Assembly: GCF_002078605.1 (NCBI RefSeq)
Contig: NZ_MSJR01000006.1
Span: 124,001-188,000 of the forward strand
Reading direction: 5' to 3'
Source of the DNA: Salegentibacter sediminis
Lineage (GTDB): Bacteria > Bacteroidota > Bacteroidia > Flavobacteriales > Flavobacteriaceae
Length of the DNA: 64,000 nucleotides
The notes under the pieces were generated by a model. It was not told the origin of the DNA, searched no databases, and worked only from the letters and a program-made list of their open reading frames with translations. Of this stretch, positions 1 through 7,808 are shown piece after piece. The position numbers and the translations under genes were made by a program. Within the stretch, counting starts at the first letter, position 1, and every line of letters starts with the position of its first letter.

Positions 1-689
1 CAATGGGCGCAAATATTAAGGGTGTAGGTTCTAATTTGCTTGAAATTGAGGGTGTGATGCGTCTGAAAGGCTGTGAACACACCATCCTTCCTGATATGAT
101 TGAAATAGGCTCCTGGATTGGAATGGCTGCAATGACCCAAAGCGAGATCACCATTAAAAATGTAAGATGGGATATGCTGGGCTTAATTCCAACCACCTTT
201 AGAAAATTAGGAATCACTATTGAACAAAAAGGAGATGACATCTATATTCCTGCTCATACAAATGGGTATGAAGTACAAAGTTTTATTGATGGGTCTATCA
301 TGAACATCAGCGATGCTCCCTGGCCAGGCTTCACGCCCGATTTATTAAGTATCCTGCTGGTGGTGGCAACCCAGGCAAGAGGAAGCGTGCTCATTCATCA
401 GAAGATGTTTGAAAGCCGACTTTTCTTTGTCGATAAACTTATTGATATGGGGGCAAAGATTATTCTTTGTGATCCGCACAGGGCAACCGTAATAGGCCAT
501 GATTTTAAATCGCAGTTAAAAGCTACCACGATGAGTTCACCTGATATCAGGGCCGGAATTTCCCTGTTGATTGCTGCCCTTTCGGCTAAGGGAGTGTCCC
601 ACATTCATAATATTGAACAAATAGACCGTGGCTACGAAAATATTGACGAACGTCTAAAAACTATTGGAGCGAAGATCACACGAACCTAA
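1..689 (+). CDS. murA: UDP-N-acetylglucosamine 1-carboxyvinyltransferase, C-terminal half (5' truncated by window edge)
   Basis: First committed enzyme of peptidoglycan synthesis: it transfers enolpyruvate from PEP to UDP-GlcNAc in the cytoplasm. The reading frame is open from the window edge, so the first ATG visible at position 3 is probably internal. About 229 residues are present, roughly half of the usual ~430. The segment DIRAGISLLIAALSAKG matches the D-(I/L)-R-A region that holds the catalytic base Asp, and the tail RGYENIDERLKTIGAKI matches the MurA C-terminal signature. The catalytic Cys loop lies in the missing N-terminal half. A strong hairpin terminator follows. Family assignment is confident; the true start is outside the window. 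Confidence 0.93.
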   Translation, partial: MGANIKGVGSNLLEIEGVMRLKGCEHTILPDMIEIGSWIGMAAMTQSEITIKNVRWDMLGLIPTTFRKLGITIEQKGDDIYIPAHTNGYEVQSFIDGSIMNISDAPWPGFTPDLLSILLVVATQARGSVLIHQKMFESRLFFVDKLIDMGAKIILCDPHRATVIGHDFKSQLKATTMSSPDIRAGISLLIAALSAKGVSHIHNIEQIDRGYENIDERLKTIGAKITRT

Positions 690-707
690 GTTTAAAATTC
701 AATAAAT

Positions 708-743
708 AAAAAAGGCTGTTTTCTATTGAGAACAGCCTTTTTC
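708..743. terminator. Bidirectional intrinsic terminator between murA and the convergent gene
   Basis: Perfect inverted repeat AAAGGCTGTT / AACAGCCTTT with a 10-nt loop, flanked by A-rich sequence on the left and T-rich on the right, so it can serve both convergent genes. Confidence 0.85.
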
Positions 744-763
744 ATTACTTATATTTTTCTGGT

Positions 764-2224
764 CTAAGCTTCAGTTTCTGCCTTTTCCTTACTTTCTTTA
801 TAATGAAAGAGATTTTGCTCTTTGATCATTTGGGTAGTTTTTTCAGGCAGCATTTCTTCCCAACCTTCTTTTCCTTCAGTGATCATTTGTAATACTTCTC
901 TGGAAAAAATATCAAGAATTTCAGGGTTATAATTTTTAATATCCTCTACACGGCCATTGTATTTGAAGAACTTATAAAGTTCTTTCATTCTTGGGTGTAC
1001 TTTCAAATTATCACTGGTGGTGATTTCACCGGTTTCGGCATCTTTAAACGGATAAAGGTAGACCTTCAGATCTTTGAAGAACAGCTTACCAAAAGCCTCC
1101 AGGATCCCACCGCTTAAATGGCGATAGTATTTCTCATCGAATACATCTACCAGATTATTAACTCCCATCGTTAGTCCCATGCGTTGTTTTGAATATCTCG
1201 AGAAATATTCGACTACGCGATAATATTCCTGGAAGTTAGAGATCATTACGGTTTGTCCCAAAGAGCACAGCAGTTTAGCCCTATCCATAAAGTCTTCCTC
1301 ATCTATCTCTCCTTCGGCCCGAAGGTTAGAAAGCGTAATTTCGAAGATCACTTCAGTATTTTCCTTTTCTACTTTATTCTCCTTAAGAAACATTTCCAGG
1401 GATTTCTCATACATATCCATATTTACCTTGGTCACCGGACGAAAACTTCCGCGCAGGGCCAAAATATTCTTTTTGTAAAGTACGGCGGCTGGAAGCACGT
1501 TATTACCATCGGGAGAAAACATTACGGCCTCGGTCATCCCGTTCTTAACCAACTGGAGACTCATCAAGCGGTTGTCTACATTTTTAAAACGCGGACCGCT
1601 AAAGTTGATCGTATCGATCTCGATTTGGTCTTTATCGATATGATCGTAGAGGTAACGCAGTAACTTTTTAGGATTATCATATTTATAATATGCCCCATAG
1701 ATAAGGTTCACCCCAAGAATTCCCAGGGTATTTTGCTGATGGCGGGCGTCATTTTCATGAAACCTTATATGAAGGCTAATTTCATTATAATCTTCATCGG
1801 GCTTTACCTGATATTTAATACCAATCCAACCGTGACCTTTGTATTTTTTCGCAAAATCTATAGTGGCAACGGTATTAGCATAACTAAAGAAAAGTTTATT
1901 GGGGTGTTTTTCCCTGGAGATACGGTCTTCAATAAGGTTGATCTCGTGAGACAACATTTTTTTCAGTCTGGCTTCAGTCACATACCGCTTGTCTTCTTCT
2001 ATTCCATAAATGGAGTCACTAAAGTCTTTATCGTATGCGCTCATTGCCTTGGCAATGGTTCCGGAAGCACCGCCGGCACGAAAAAAGTTTCTTACAGTTT
2101 CCTGTCCTGCACCAATTTCAGAAAATGTTCCGTAGATATTTTCATTCAAATTAATGCGAAGGGCCTTGCTTTTTATAGAAGGAACATTTTCAAATTCCTT
2201 GTCACCCATTATGGTTATTGGCAT
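764..2224 (-). CDS. Conserved protein of unknown function (486 aa)
   Basis: I do not recognise a functional domain. The product is a soluble, charged protein without signal peptide or membrane segment, ending in a Glu/Lys-rich tail. The open frame extends to 2338, but the extra N-terminus is low-complexity and overlaps the neighbouring promoter region; the ATG at 2224 (MPITIMGDKEF) lies 36 nt downstream of a Bacteroidota-type promoter and is chosen here. An N-terminal GAGQETVRNFFRAGGASGT stretch is Gly-rich and might form a ligand-binding loop, but it is not a canonical Walker A. It is divergent from the metallo-hydrolase gene. CDS status is secure from length and codon use; function is unknown. 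Confidence 0.85.
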   Translation of the reverse strand: MPITIMGDKEFENVPSIKSKALRINLNENIYGTFSEIGAGQETVRNFFRAGGASGTIAKAMSAYDKDFSDSIYGIEEDKRYVTEARLKKMLSHEINLIEDRISREKHPNKLFFSYANTVATIDFAKKYKGHGWIGIKYQVKPDEDYNEISLHIRFHENDARHQQNTLGILGVNLIYGAYYKYDNPKKLLRYLYDHIDKDQIEIDTINFSGPRFKNVDNRLMSLQLVKNGMTEAVMFSPDGNNVLPAAVLYKKNILALRGSFRPVTKVNMDMYEKSLEMFLKENKVEKENTEVIFEITLSNLRAEGEIDEEDFMDRAKLLCSLGQTVMISNFQEYYRVVEYFSRYSKQRMGLTMGVNNLVDVFDEKYYRHLSGGILEAFGKLFFKDLKVYLYPFKDAETGEITTSDNLKVHPRMKELYKFFKYNGRVEDIKNYNPEILDIFSREVLQMITEGKEGWEEMLPEKTTQMIKEQNLFHYKESKEKAETEA

Positions 2225-2260
2225 AATTTTTCTTTTAAATTTCCTGTTTTTTTGTGAAAT

Positions 2261-2290
2261 CAAAGGTACTAAATCGTTAAAGTAAACAAA
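2261..2290 (-). promoter_or_regulatory. Promoter for the 764-2224 gene
   Basis: On the minus strand a -33 TTTG (plus-strand CAAA at 2287-2290) is followed after 18 nt by a -7 box TACCTTTG (2261-2268). Bacteroidota consensus is TTTG-N19-21-TAnnTTTG. The ATG at 2224 follows 36 nt later. Confidence 0.6.
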
Positions 2291-2301
2291 AAAATTATAT
2301 T

Positions 2302-2309
2302 TACTTTTG
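2302..2309 (+). promoter_or_regulatory. -7 box TACTTTTG upstream of the metallo-hydrolase gene
   Basis: Matches TAnnTTTG exactly, 18 nt before the TTG start at 2328. No clear -33 element is seen. Confidence 0.4.
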
Positions 2310-2327
2310 TGAGCAAAATCATCTTTC

Positions 2328-3089
2328 TTGGAAGTCACATTTTTAGGTACAGGTACGTCTCAGGGAATTCCAATAATTGGAAGCAGTCATCCGGTTTGTT
2401 TAAGCAAGAATCCAAAGGATAAACGCCTTCGGGTATCGGTTTTGGTAAAGTGGGAAGGATATAATATTCTTATCGACTGCGGCCCCGATTTTAGAGCTCA
2501 AATGCTGAATAATAATGTTCAAAGACTTGATGCCATTCTCTATACCCACGAGCATAACGACCATACCGCCGGTTTGGATGATATTCGTCCTTTTTTCTTT
2601 CGGCAGGGGGATATCCCGGTATTTGCTCATAAAAGAGTGCTAAAATGTATGAGGAAGCGTTTTGATTATATTTTTGAAACCGAAAATAAATATCCCGGTG
2701 CCCCTGGTGTTATTGAGAATGAAATTGAGAATAAGCCGTTTTATTTTAAAGAACTCGAAATAGTTCCTGTTGATTTTCTTCATAACCGTTTACAGGTTTT
2801 TGGATTTAGAATGAAGGATTTCGCTTATCTAACCGATCTTAAATCGATTGAAGAAAAAGAAATGGATAAGCTTAGGGATTTAAAAGTACTGGTAGTAAAC
2901 GCGCTTAGGATTGAGCCACACCATTCTCATCTAAATCTTGAAGAAGCGCTGGAATTTATTGATAAATTAAAGCCCGAAAGAGCTTATCTCACCCATATAA
3001 GCCATCTGCTTGGTTTTCACGATGAAGTGCAGGAACAATTGCCGGAGAATGTTTTTCTGGCCTATGACAATCTAAAAATCACTATTTAA
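2328..3089 (+). CDS. MBL-fold metallo-hydrolase, PhnP-like
   Basis: Metallo-beta-lactamase-fold hydrolase of the PhnP / cyclic phosphodiesterase type, cytoplasmic. It opens with FLGTGTSQGIPIIG, typical of this subfamily, and carries the metal motif H74-E-H-N-D-H79 (HxHxDH) followed by TAGLDD. A later Asp (AYLTDLKS) and the C-terminal THISHLLGFH supply the remaining ligand positions. In this frame a TGA stands at 2310-2312 and no ATG follows before the conserved N-terminus, so TTG at 2328 is the start. The next gene begins 1 nt after the stop, suggesting co-transcription. Natural substrate unknown; phosphodiesterase activity is inferred from the family. Confidence 0.85.
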   Translation: MEVTFLGTGTSQGIPIIGSSHPVCLSKNPKDKRLRVSVLVKWEGYNILIDCGPDFRAQMLNNNVQRLDAILYTHEHNDHTAGLDDIRPFFFRQGDIPVFAHKRVLKCMRKRFDYIFETENKYPGAPGVIENEIENKPFYFKELEIVPVDFLHNRLQVFGFRMKDFAYLTDLKSIEEKEMDKLRDLKVLVVNALRIEPHHSHLNLEEALEFIDKLKPERAYLTHISHLLGFHDEVQEQLPENVFLAYDNLKITI

Positions 3090-3090
3090 C

Positions 3091-3588
3091 ATGCGGAATA
3101 AAATATTATTGTACCTGTTTATATTCAGTGTACTTTTTACCATATTCATCTATGTAAACGATAAAAGAATTCTGGACTCCCTTGAGGAAGATCAGGCAAA
3201 ACGGGAGCTTATCATAGAAGAATTGGAAACAGAGAATGAAATGCTTAAGGCTGAAAATGCTAAACTCCGGTATTTTTCTCTGAAAGAAAACGAGGATGCT
3301 ATTACTTATTTTGAGAATATGGGCATAAATCCAAATGAAGTAATCGCAAAAATAGAGGATGAATTGATAAGCCGAAACCTTGCCGATGCCGATAATGAGC
3401 TGGTACCCTATGACGGCATGGAGGGGGAAATGCGTATCAATAAAATAAATGTTTTAAACCATAAATGGATCATCGCCGATTTTACCGATGGCACTTATTG
3501 GGGAGAGGTTTTCTTTAGTTACGAAGTGGATAAAGATGGGCAGATCACTTTTAACCGGGAGAAATCTTTTCTCTATCCTTTAAATTAG
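3091..3588 (+). CDS. Membrane-anchored coiled-coil protein of unknown function
   Basis: 165 residues. One N-terminal hydrophobic segment (about residues 5-22) followed by a heptad-like charged stretch rich in Glu/Lys/Leu (about 30-65), then a small globular domain with aromatic residues (WIIADFTDGTYWGE). This suggests a single-pass, bitopic protein with a periplasmic or cytoplasmic C-terminal domain. It starts 1 nt after the metallo-hydrolase stop, so it is probably in the same transcript. Its stop codon overlaps that of the convergent esterase gene by 4 nt. No family recognised. Confidence 0.8.
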   Translation: MRNKILLYLFIFSVLFTIFIYVNDKRILDSLEEDQAKRELIIEELETENEMLKAENAKLRYFSLKENEDAITYFENMGINPNEVIAKIEDELISRNLADADNELVPYDGMEGEMRINKINVLNHKWIIADFTDGTYWGEVFFSYEVDKDGQITFNREKSFLYPLN

Positions 3589-4241
3589 ATCCTTTTTTCA
3601 AGCCAGGATTTAAATTCGAAAAAATTTTGAGGAGCTACCCCGTGACCAACAGGAAATTCTGAATACTGATTTTTTATTCCTAGTTTATCTAAAAATGGTT
3701 TGTTTTGTCGTGCCCACTGTACAGGTATTACCTGATCTTGCGAGCCGTGTGAACAATAAAAATCCAGGTTTGAAAAATCATTATTTTCATAACCGGTTTT
3801 CAATATCCCCTGATTGATATAACCACTAAGTGCGATTATATTTTTAACTTTTTCCGGGTAGGAGAGGGCCACCGCATAGCTGAGAATGGTACCCTGGCTA
3901 AAGCCCAGTAAGCTCACATTGTTTTTATCTACCTTATATTCCTCTACTGCTTCATCTATAAAATTAGCGATCCTGTCACGCGATTCAATCGCCTGCTTAT
4001 CGTCGCTGAATTTCCCGTCCGTATTATCCCAATGTATAGCATACCAGGCATTTCCATAAGCTTGCATAGGGTAGGGAGCCCGTACCGAAAGAATTAGTAA
4101 TTCCCCGGGCAATTCTTCAGCAAAAGAAAAAAGATCCTTTTCATCGCTTCCATATCCGTGAAGCATAATAAGTAAGGGAGTATCTTTTGAAACAGTAGCA
4201 GGTTTGCGAACCAGGTGATGTAGAGAAAGTGATGTTTGCAT
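3585..4241 (-). CDS. Alpha/beta hydrolase, carboxylesterase/phospholipase family (YpfH-like)
   Basis: Cytoplasmic serine hydrolase of the small carboxylesterase / lysophospholipase-like family (218 aa, usual length). Oxyanion-side motif LLIMLHGYGSDEKD, nucleophile elbow GFSQG (Ser115), acid SQDQVIPV (Asp169) and His200 in PVGHGV form a complete triad. No signal peptide. Its ATG overlaps the stop of the upstream DUF4870 gene by one base (TAATG), so translation is probably coupled. Substrate unknown. Confidence 0.88.
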   Translation of the reverse strand: MQTSLSLHHLVRKPATVSKDTPLLIMLHGYGSDEKDLFSFAEELPGELLILSVRAPYPMQAYGNAWYAIHWDNTDGKFSDDKQAIESRDRIANFIDEAVEEYKVDKNNVSLLGFSQGTILSYAVALSYPEKVKNIIALSGYINQGILKTGYENNDFSNLDFYCSHGSQDQVIPVQWARQNKPFLDKLGIKNQYSEFPVGHGVAPQNFFEFKSWLEKRI

Positions 4242-4567
4242 TAATTTATAGTACTAAACCATTTTTGATAATAATGCCCAAGAATAGGAACTTCTTTTTG
4301 TTCCTCCTGGATTGCAGTTACAAGTCCGTAGATACCTAAAACAGCAATAAAAATGTAGAATGCTGAAGAAACCAGCCAACTGTCGAAAAGGCCCACGAGA
4401 ACGCCCAGGACATAAAAGGTAATATGAATTCCCAGGGCCTGTCGTATATGAAAAGCGGCAAAAGTATTCTTAGTGTCAGAATTCATAAAATAGGCTATTA
4501 TAGTACCTATAATGGTTATATAAGCTACAATAGCTGCGGTTTTACCTTCTTCAGCGATGGTTTTCAT
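4241..4567 (-). CDS. DUF4870-type small membrane protein
   Basis: 108 residues with an N-terminal EEGKTAAIVAYITIIGTIIAYF membrane segment and two more hydrophobic segments (about residues 45-64 and 68-88). The pattern, including the charged HIRQALGIH loop, matches the DUF4870/Tic20-like family of inner-membrane proteins of unknown function. A -7 box precedes the gene. The stop overlaps the esterase start. Confidence 0.8.
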   Translation of the reverse strand: MKTIAEEGKTAAIVAYITIIGTIIAYFMNSDTKNTFAAFHIRQALGIHITFYVLGVLVGLFDSWLVSSAFYIFIAVLGIYGLVTAIQEEQKEVPILGHYYQKWFSTIN

Positions 4568-4588
4568 CTTTGGGATTATTTATTTTTA

Positions 4589-4596
4589 CAAAGGTA
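4589..4596 (-). promoter_or_regulatory. -7 box TACCTTTG (minus strand) for the DUF4870 gene
   Basis: Plus-strand CAAAGGTA, 21 nt upstream of the ATG at 4567; exact TAnnTTTG match, no clear -33. Confidence 0.4.
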
Positions 4597-4612
4597 TAAA
4601 ATCTTAATTTCT

Positions 4613-5863
4613 TTAGACGCTAAGACTCCCATTTTTGGTGACGATTCCTAAAGCTCTTCCCTTCAATTTGTGGTCAAGGAAAATACTGTTTTTAGAGGTT
4701 GAAAAGATATGATCCACACCGAAAACAGATTCCTTTTTTACCTCAAAAAGACTTAGATTAGCGGGATTTCCTTCAGTGATACTAATATCCTTAATTTTAA
4801 ACCTTTCTTTTCCACGGGTAAGGAATTCCACGCTTTCTTCAGGTGTAAAAATCGTATTCAATGCTCCAAAGGCAGATTCCAAACCAATACTGCCATAGAG
4901 TGCATTGTCAAACTCCACTTTTTTATGTTCGGTATCTATTGGGGTATGGTCGCTTGTAACCATATCTATAGTTCCGTCTTTTAGGCCTTTTATAAGAGCT
5001 TTTACGTCTTTTTTAGTGCGAAGCGGTGGTAATAGTTTTGCGTTGGTATTAAATTCATTTAAAAGCTCGTCTGTTAATATAAGGTTGTGAATGGCAACGC
5101 TGCAGCTTACATCCAATCCTTTCTTTTTAGCCTCTTTTATTAGCTTTACAGATTTTTCTGTAGAGATAGTTGGAATATGCAATTTCCCACCGGTATATTC
5201 CAACAAATACAGATCGCGGGCGATTTGTAATTCTTCAGCCAGGCCTGGAATTCCTTTTAATCCCAGCATGGTACTTTGGTAGTGCTCATTTACCATCCCA
5301 TTTCCGGCAATTCGATTTTCCTGCGGAAAAGATTGTATTAATGCATCAAAATTCTGGGCATATTGGAGCGCCAGCTTCAGTAAATTTGGATTACCTACAG
5401 GTTTTTTGTAGTCCCCGAAAGCAATAGCACCTGCCTGTTGCATATCAAAGAGCTCTGCAAGGTCTACGCCCTGGCTTTTTACAGTTAAAGCCCCAACCGG
5501 ATGTAAGCTTACCTGATGTGTCCTTGCTTTAGATAAAACCGAAGTAATCGAGCCATTATTATCTAAAACCGGAGAAGTATTGGGATTTAATGCTATAGTG
5601 GTAAACCCGCTTTTGGCAGCGGTATCGAGGCCGTTGACTATAGTTTCCCGTTCTTCAAATCCCGGTTCGCCAAAACTTACACTTGAATCGAACCAGCCCC
5701 TGGAAACATGCAAATCATTAAAAGAGATATTCTGCCTGGCTTTGGTTTTAATACCAGGGGCAATCTTCGTTATAATTCCGTTTTCTATTAAAATGTCAAC
5801 GGTTTTCTTATGGAACTCGGACTGACGGTCCAGGATGGTGGCCGATTTAATGAGTAGTTTCAT
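4613..5863 (-). CDS. Dihydroorotase-like protein lacking metal ligands (probable non-catalytic PyrC homologue)
   Basis: 416-aa amidohydrolase-fold protein aligned by eye over its whole length with class I dihydroorotase (for example the GFTTIALNPNTSPVLDN and LPPLRTKKD regions). The usual D-M-H-V-H-L-R zinc motif reads D59-S-S-V-S-F-G65, so both metal His and the substrate Arg are gone. The later His positions are Phe178 (SFPQEN for AHCEEN) and Thr231 (HIPTIS for HVCHVS), and D-H-A-P-H reads D304-H-T-P-I. Only the Asp residues remain. The frame is intact, so it is maintained. Inactive PyrC' homologues are known in pseudomonads as structural partners of aspartate transcarbamoylase; a similar role here is inference. 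The start MKLLIKSAT at 5863 overlaps the upstream stop (ATGA). Confidence 0.88.
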   Translation of the reverse strand: MKLLIKSATILDRQSEFHKKTVDILIENGIITKIAPGIKTKARQNISFNDLHVSRGWFDSSVSFGEPGFEERETIVNGLDTAAKSGFTTIALNPNTSPVLDNNGSITSVLSKARTHQVSLHPVGALTVKSQGVDLAELFDMQQAGAIAFGDYKKPVGNPNLLKLALQYAQNFDALIQSFPQENRIAGNGMVNEHYQSTMLGLKGIPGLAEELQIARDLYLLEYTGGKLHIPTISTEKSVKLIKEAKKKGLDVSCSVAIHNLILTDELLNEFNTNAKLLPPLRTKKDVKALIKGLKDGTIDMVTSDHTPIDTEHKKVEFDNALYGSIGLESAFGALNTIFTPEESVEFLTRGKERFKIKDISITEGNPANLSLFEVKKESVFGVDHIFSTSKNSIFLDHKLKGRALGIVTKNGSLSV

Positions 5864-7770
5864 TTGAGGTATTTTAAAAGGAGCATTTCTGCGGTTAAAA
5901 AAATCAGTGCTAAAATAACAAACCATTTCCAAAGCGCCTTGCTTTGAGTTGCGCTTCGTACATTATTAAAATATTCTGAAACCGAATTGTACACTTCTGC
6001 ATTTTTAAAGTCATCGCTGGAAAGAGCGCCACTTTCTTTGCGGGAATAGTTATAACTAATGTTTCCCGTTTCTTCGTCTCTATAGATTATGCTGAAATTT
6101 CCGGCGCTTGCCGGAAGCTCTTCGGTATTAAGCTGAATCTTTCCTGCCAAAGCATGTTGAGCTGGAATAAAGTTTTCTGTTTCAGAGATGAGGCTTATCA
6201 CCTCGTCGCCGCTGTTTTCTACAGGTATTTCTATTTGGTTAGCGCGTTTTATCTGGTAATATATTTGCGGTAGGGCCAGCGCAGTGCGACCCAGGTTATA
6301 GAAAACCGGTACTATAAGCGGAGCGTTTTTAAAATTAGAATTTTCACTGTTTATTGGAGCGGCAAACAGGTAAATATTTTCCTTTTCACTTAAAAAAGCT
6401 GAATTATCCTGAAAGCCAAGGATCATATTTCCTCCCGCTAAGCTGTAATAGCGCTGAACATAGGGATAATCAAAATTTGCGACTTCCTCCTCAAAGACGC
6501 CATTTAAAAGCGGGTGTTCAAAAGCGATATTTGTAATTAATTGTTCCTGTGATACCAGATTATTATAGCCGGATGCCTCCAGGCCTTTAAGAAAAGAATT
6601 AATAGCTGTATTTTCTTCTGAAGGAATTATGACTATCGTTTTACCCTCCTTATAAATCTTCTCCAGGGAAATCCTTAAAGATGCTGGGATTTCCTCCAGT
6701 TCATTCAGAATAATAAAAGAAGCTTTTGAGAGCAAATTGTAATCAATAGTTTCCGAAGTGAAATTATAAAATTCAAATTCGGGTTCCGTGAAAATCCGGT
6801 TCAAAAACCCGGCCTGGCTTATTTCGTTTGAAATGGCAACTCCGGTTATTTTTTGGGGAGGATTGATACTAAAATATAATTTGTTATCATATTGTAATCC
6901 ACTATCCTCAATCTCCAACCGGCCGGAGGAAAATTGACTATTTTCCAGTGTTAAACTGCCTTCCAGGCGTTTCTCTTTCTCAAAATTAAAGGTTTTTCTG
7001 GCCAGTAATTCTTCAGCATTAAAAGCACTCAGCGTGATTTGTTCAGAATTTTCTTTGTTGCTTTCCAGGATGAAATTAAGCTGTAAAAACTCAGGGTCGC
7101 GCTCTGCGATATAAAGGCTGTCCAGATTGAAGTTGATTTTATTTTCCGGTTTCAAAGGTACCAGATGGTAGCTGGTACTCTCTTCAAGGTTTTCAGGGAA
7201 TTTCATTTCTTGCTGAAAATCTGAAAGTATAATTACTTCCGTAGGAATATTTTTTTCAGAAACTTGAGAGGTTTTTAACTCTATAGCCTGAAAGTCCAGG
7301 GAGTTTGCAGAATAGCCGGTTTGTTCAAGCCTGGTTTTTAAGTCTTCAGCATTTAGGTTTTTATATTCTTCATCATTGGTGAGGAGATGAAAATTCCCTT
7401 CATCAGGAATATTTTTTAAAAGGTCTTGTATAGCGGTGTTCAGGAGTTCGCCAGATTCACCGATGGCCTGCATACTAAAGGAATTATCCAGGTAGATCAC
7501 TTTTTCTGAATTTGCTCTGTTTTGCTCTCTGGCCGGGAGGTAGGGTTGAGCGAAGGCAAGGATAATACATCCCAGGCTCATCACCCTGGTGAACAGTACC
7601 AACCATTTTTTAAGGCGGGAGCTTTTTCGGGTTTCCCGGGAAATCTTTTTTAGAAACTTTACGTTTGTAAAATCCTCTTTTTGGTATTTGCGAAGTTGGA
7701 AAAGGTGAACAAGCAGCGGAATGAGCAGAAATACAAGGGCGAAAAGGACTTCCGGCTGTTTAAAATGCAT
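5860..7770 (-). CDS. BatA-domain membrane protein
   Basis: 636 residues. The N-terminal BatA-type segment (MHFKQPEVLFALVFLLIPLL, then basic LRKYQKEDF) holds a membrane helix; a second helix follows around residue 62. A vWA-like region starts with IYLDNSFSM (MIDAS-type DxSxS). A long beta-rich periplasmic region follows, and a C-terminal helix (WFVILALIFLTAEMLLL) re-anchors the protein. This is the architecture of the Bacteroidota 'aerotolerance regulator N-terminal' proteins; precise function is unproven. It is transcribed into the dihydroorotase-like gene with an ATGA overlap. Confidence 0.85.
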   Translation of the reverse strand: MHFKQPEVLFALVFLLIPLLVHLFQLRKYQKEDFTNVKFLKKISRETRKSSRLKKWLVLFTRVMSLGCIILAFAQPYLPAREQNRANSEKVIYLDNSFSMQAIGESGELLNTAIQDLLKNIPDEGNFHLLTNDEEYKNLNAEDLKTRLEQTGYSANSLDFQAIELKTSQVSEKNIPTEVIILSDFQQEMKFPENLEESTSYHLVPLKPENKINFNLDSLYIAERDPEFLQLNFILESNKENSEQITLSAFNAEELLARKTFNFEKEKRLEGSLTLENSQFSSGRLEIEDSGLQYDNKLYFSINPPQKITGVAISNEISQAGFLNRIFTEPEFEFYNFTSETIDYNLLSKASFIILNELEEIPASLRISLEKIYKEGKTIVIIPSEENTAINSFLKGLEASGYNNLVSQEQLITNIAFEHPLLNGVFEEEVANFDYPYVQRYYSLAGGNMILGFQDNSAFLSEKENIYLFAAPINSENSNFKNAPLIVPVFYNLGRTALALPQIYYQIKRANQIEIPVENSGDEVISLISETENFIPAQHALAGKIQLNTEELPASAGNFSIIYRDEETGNISYNYSRKESGALSSDDFKNAEVYNSVSEYFNNVRSATQSKALWKWFVILALIFLTAEMLLLKYLK

Positions 7771-7788
7771 GCTGACTTAAATGTTTTT

Positions 7789-7796
7789 CAAATATA
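7789..7796 (-). promoter_or_regulatory. -7 box TATATTTG (minus strand) for the BatA-like gene
   Basis: Plus-strand CAAATATA 18 nt upstream of the ATG at 7770, in the 38-nt gap after the kinase gene, suggesting the BatA-like gene has its own promoter. No -33 element recognised. Confidence 0.4.
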
Positions 7797-7808
7797 GGAA
7801 ATGAAATC

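Noticed and set aside
1253..2257. Two long plus-strand open frames (136 and 174 aa) opposite the 764-2224 gene
   Set aside because: Antisense shadows of a well-supported gene; compositions (Phe/Ile-rich, no domain) are not protein-like.
2225..2338. 38-residue N-terminal extension of the 764-2224 gene
   Set aside because: It would cover its own promoter and overlap the next gene's start; low-complexity sequence.
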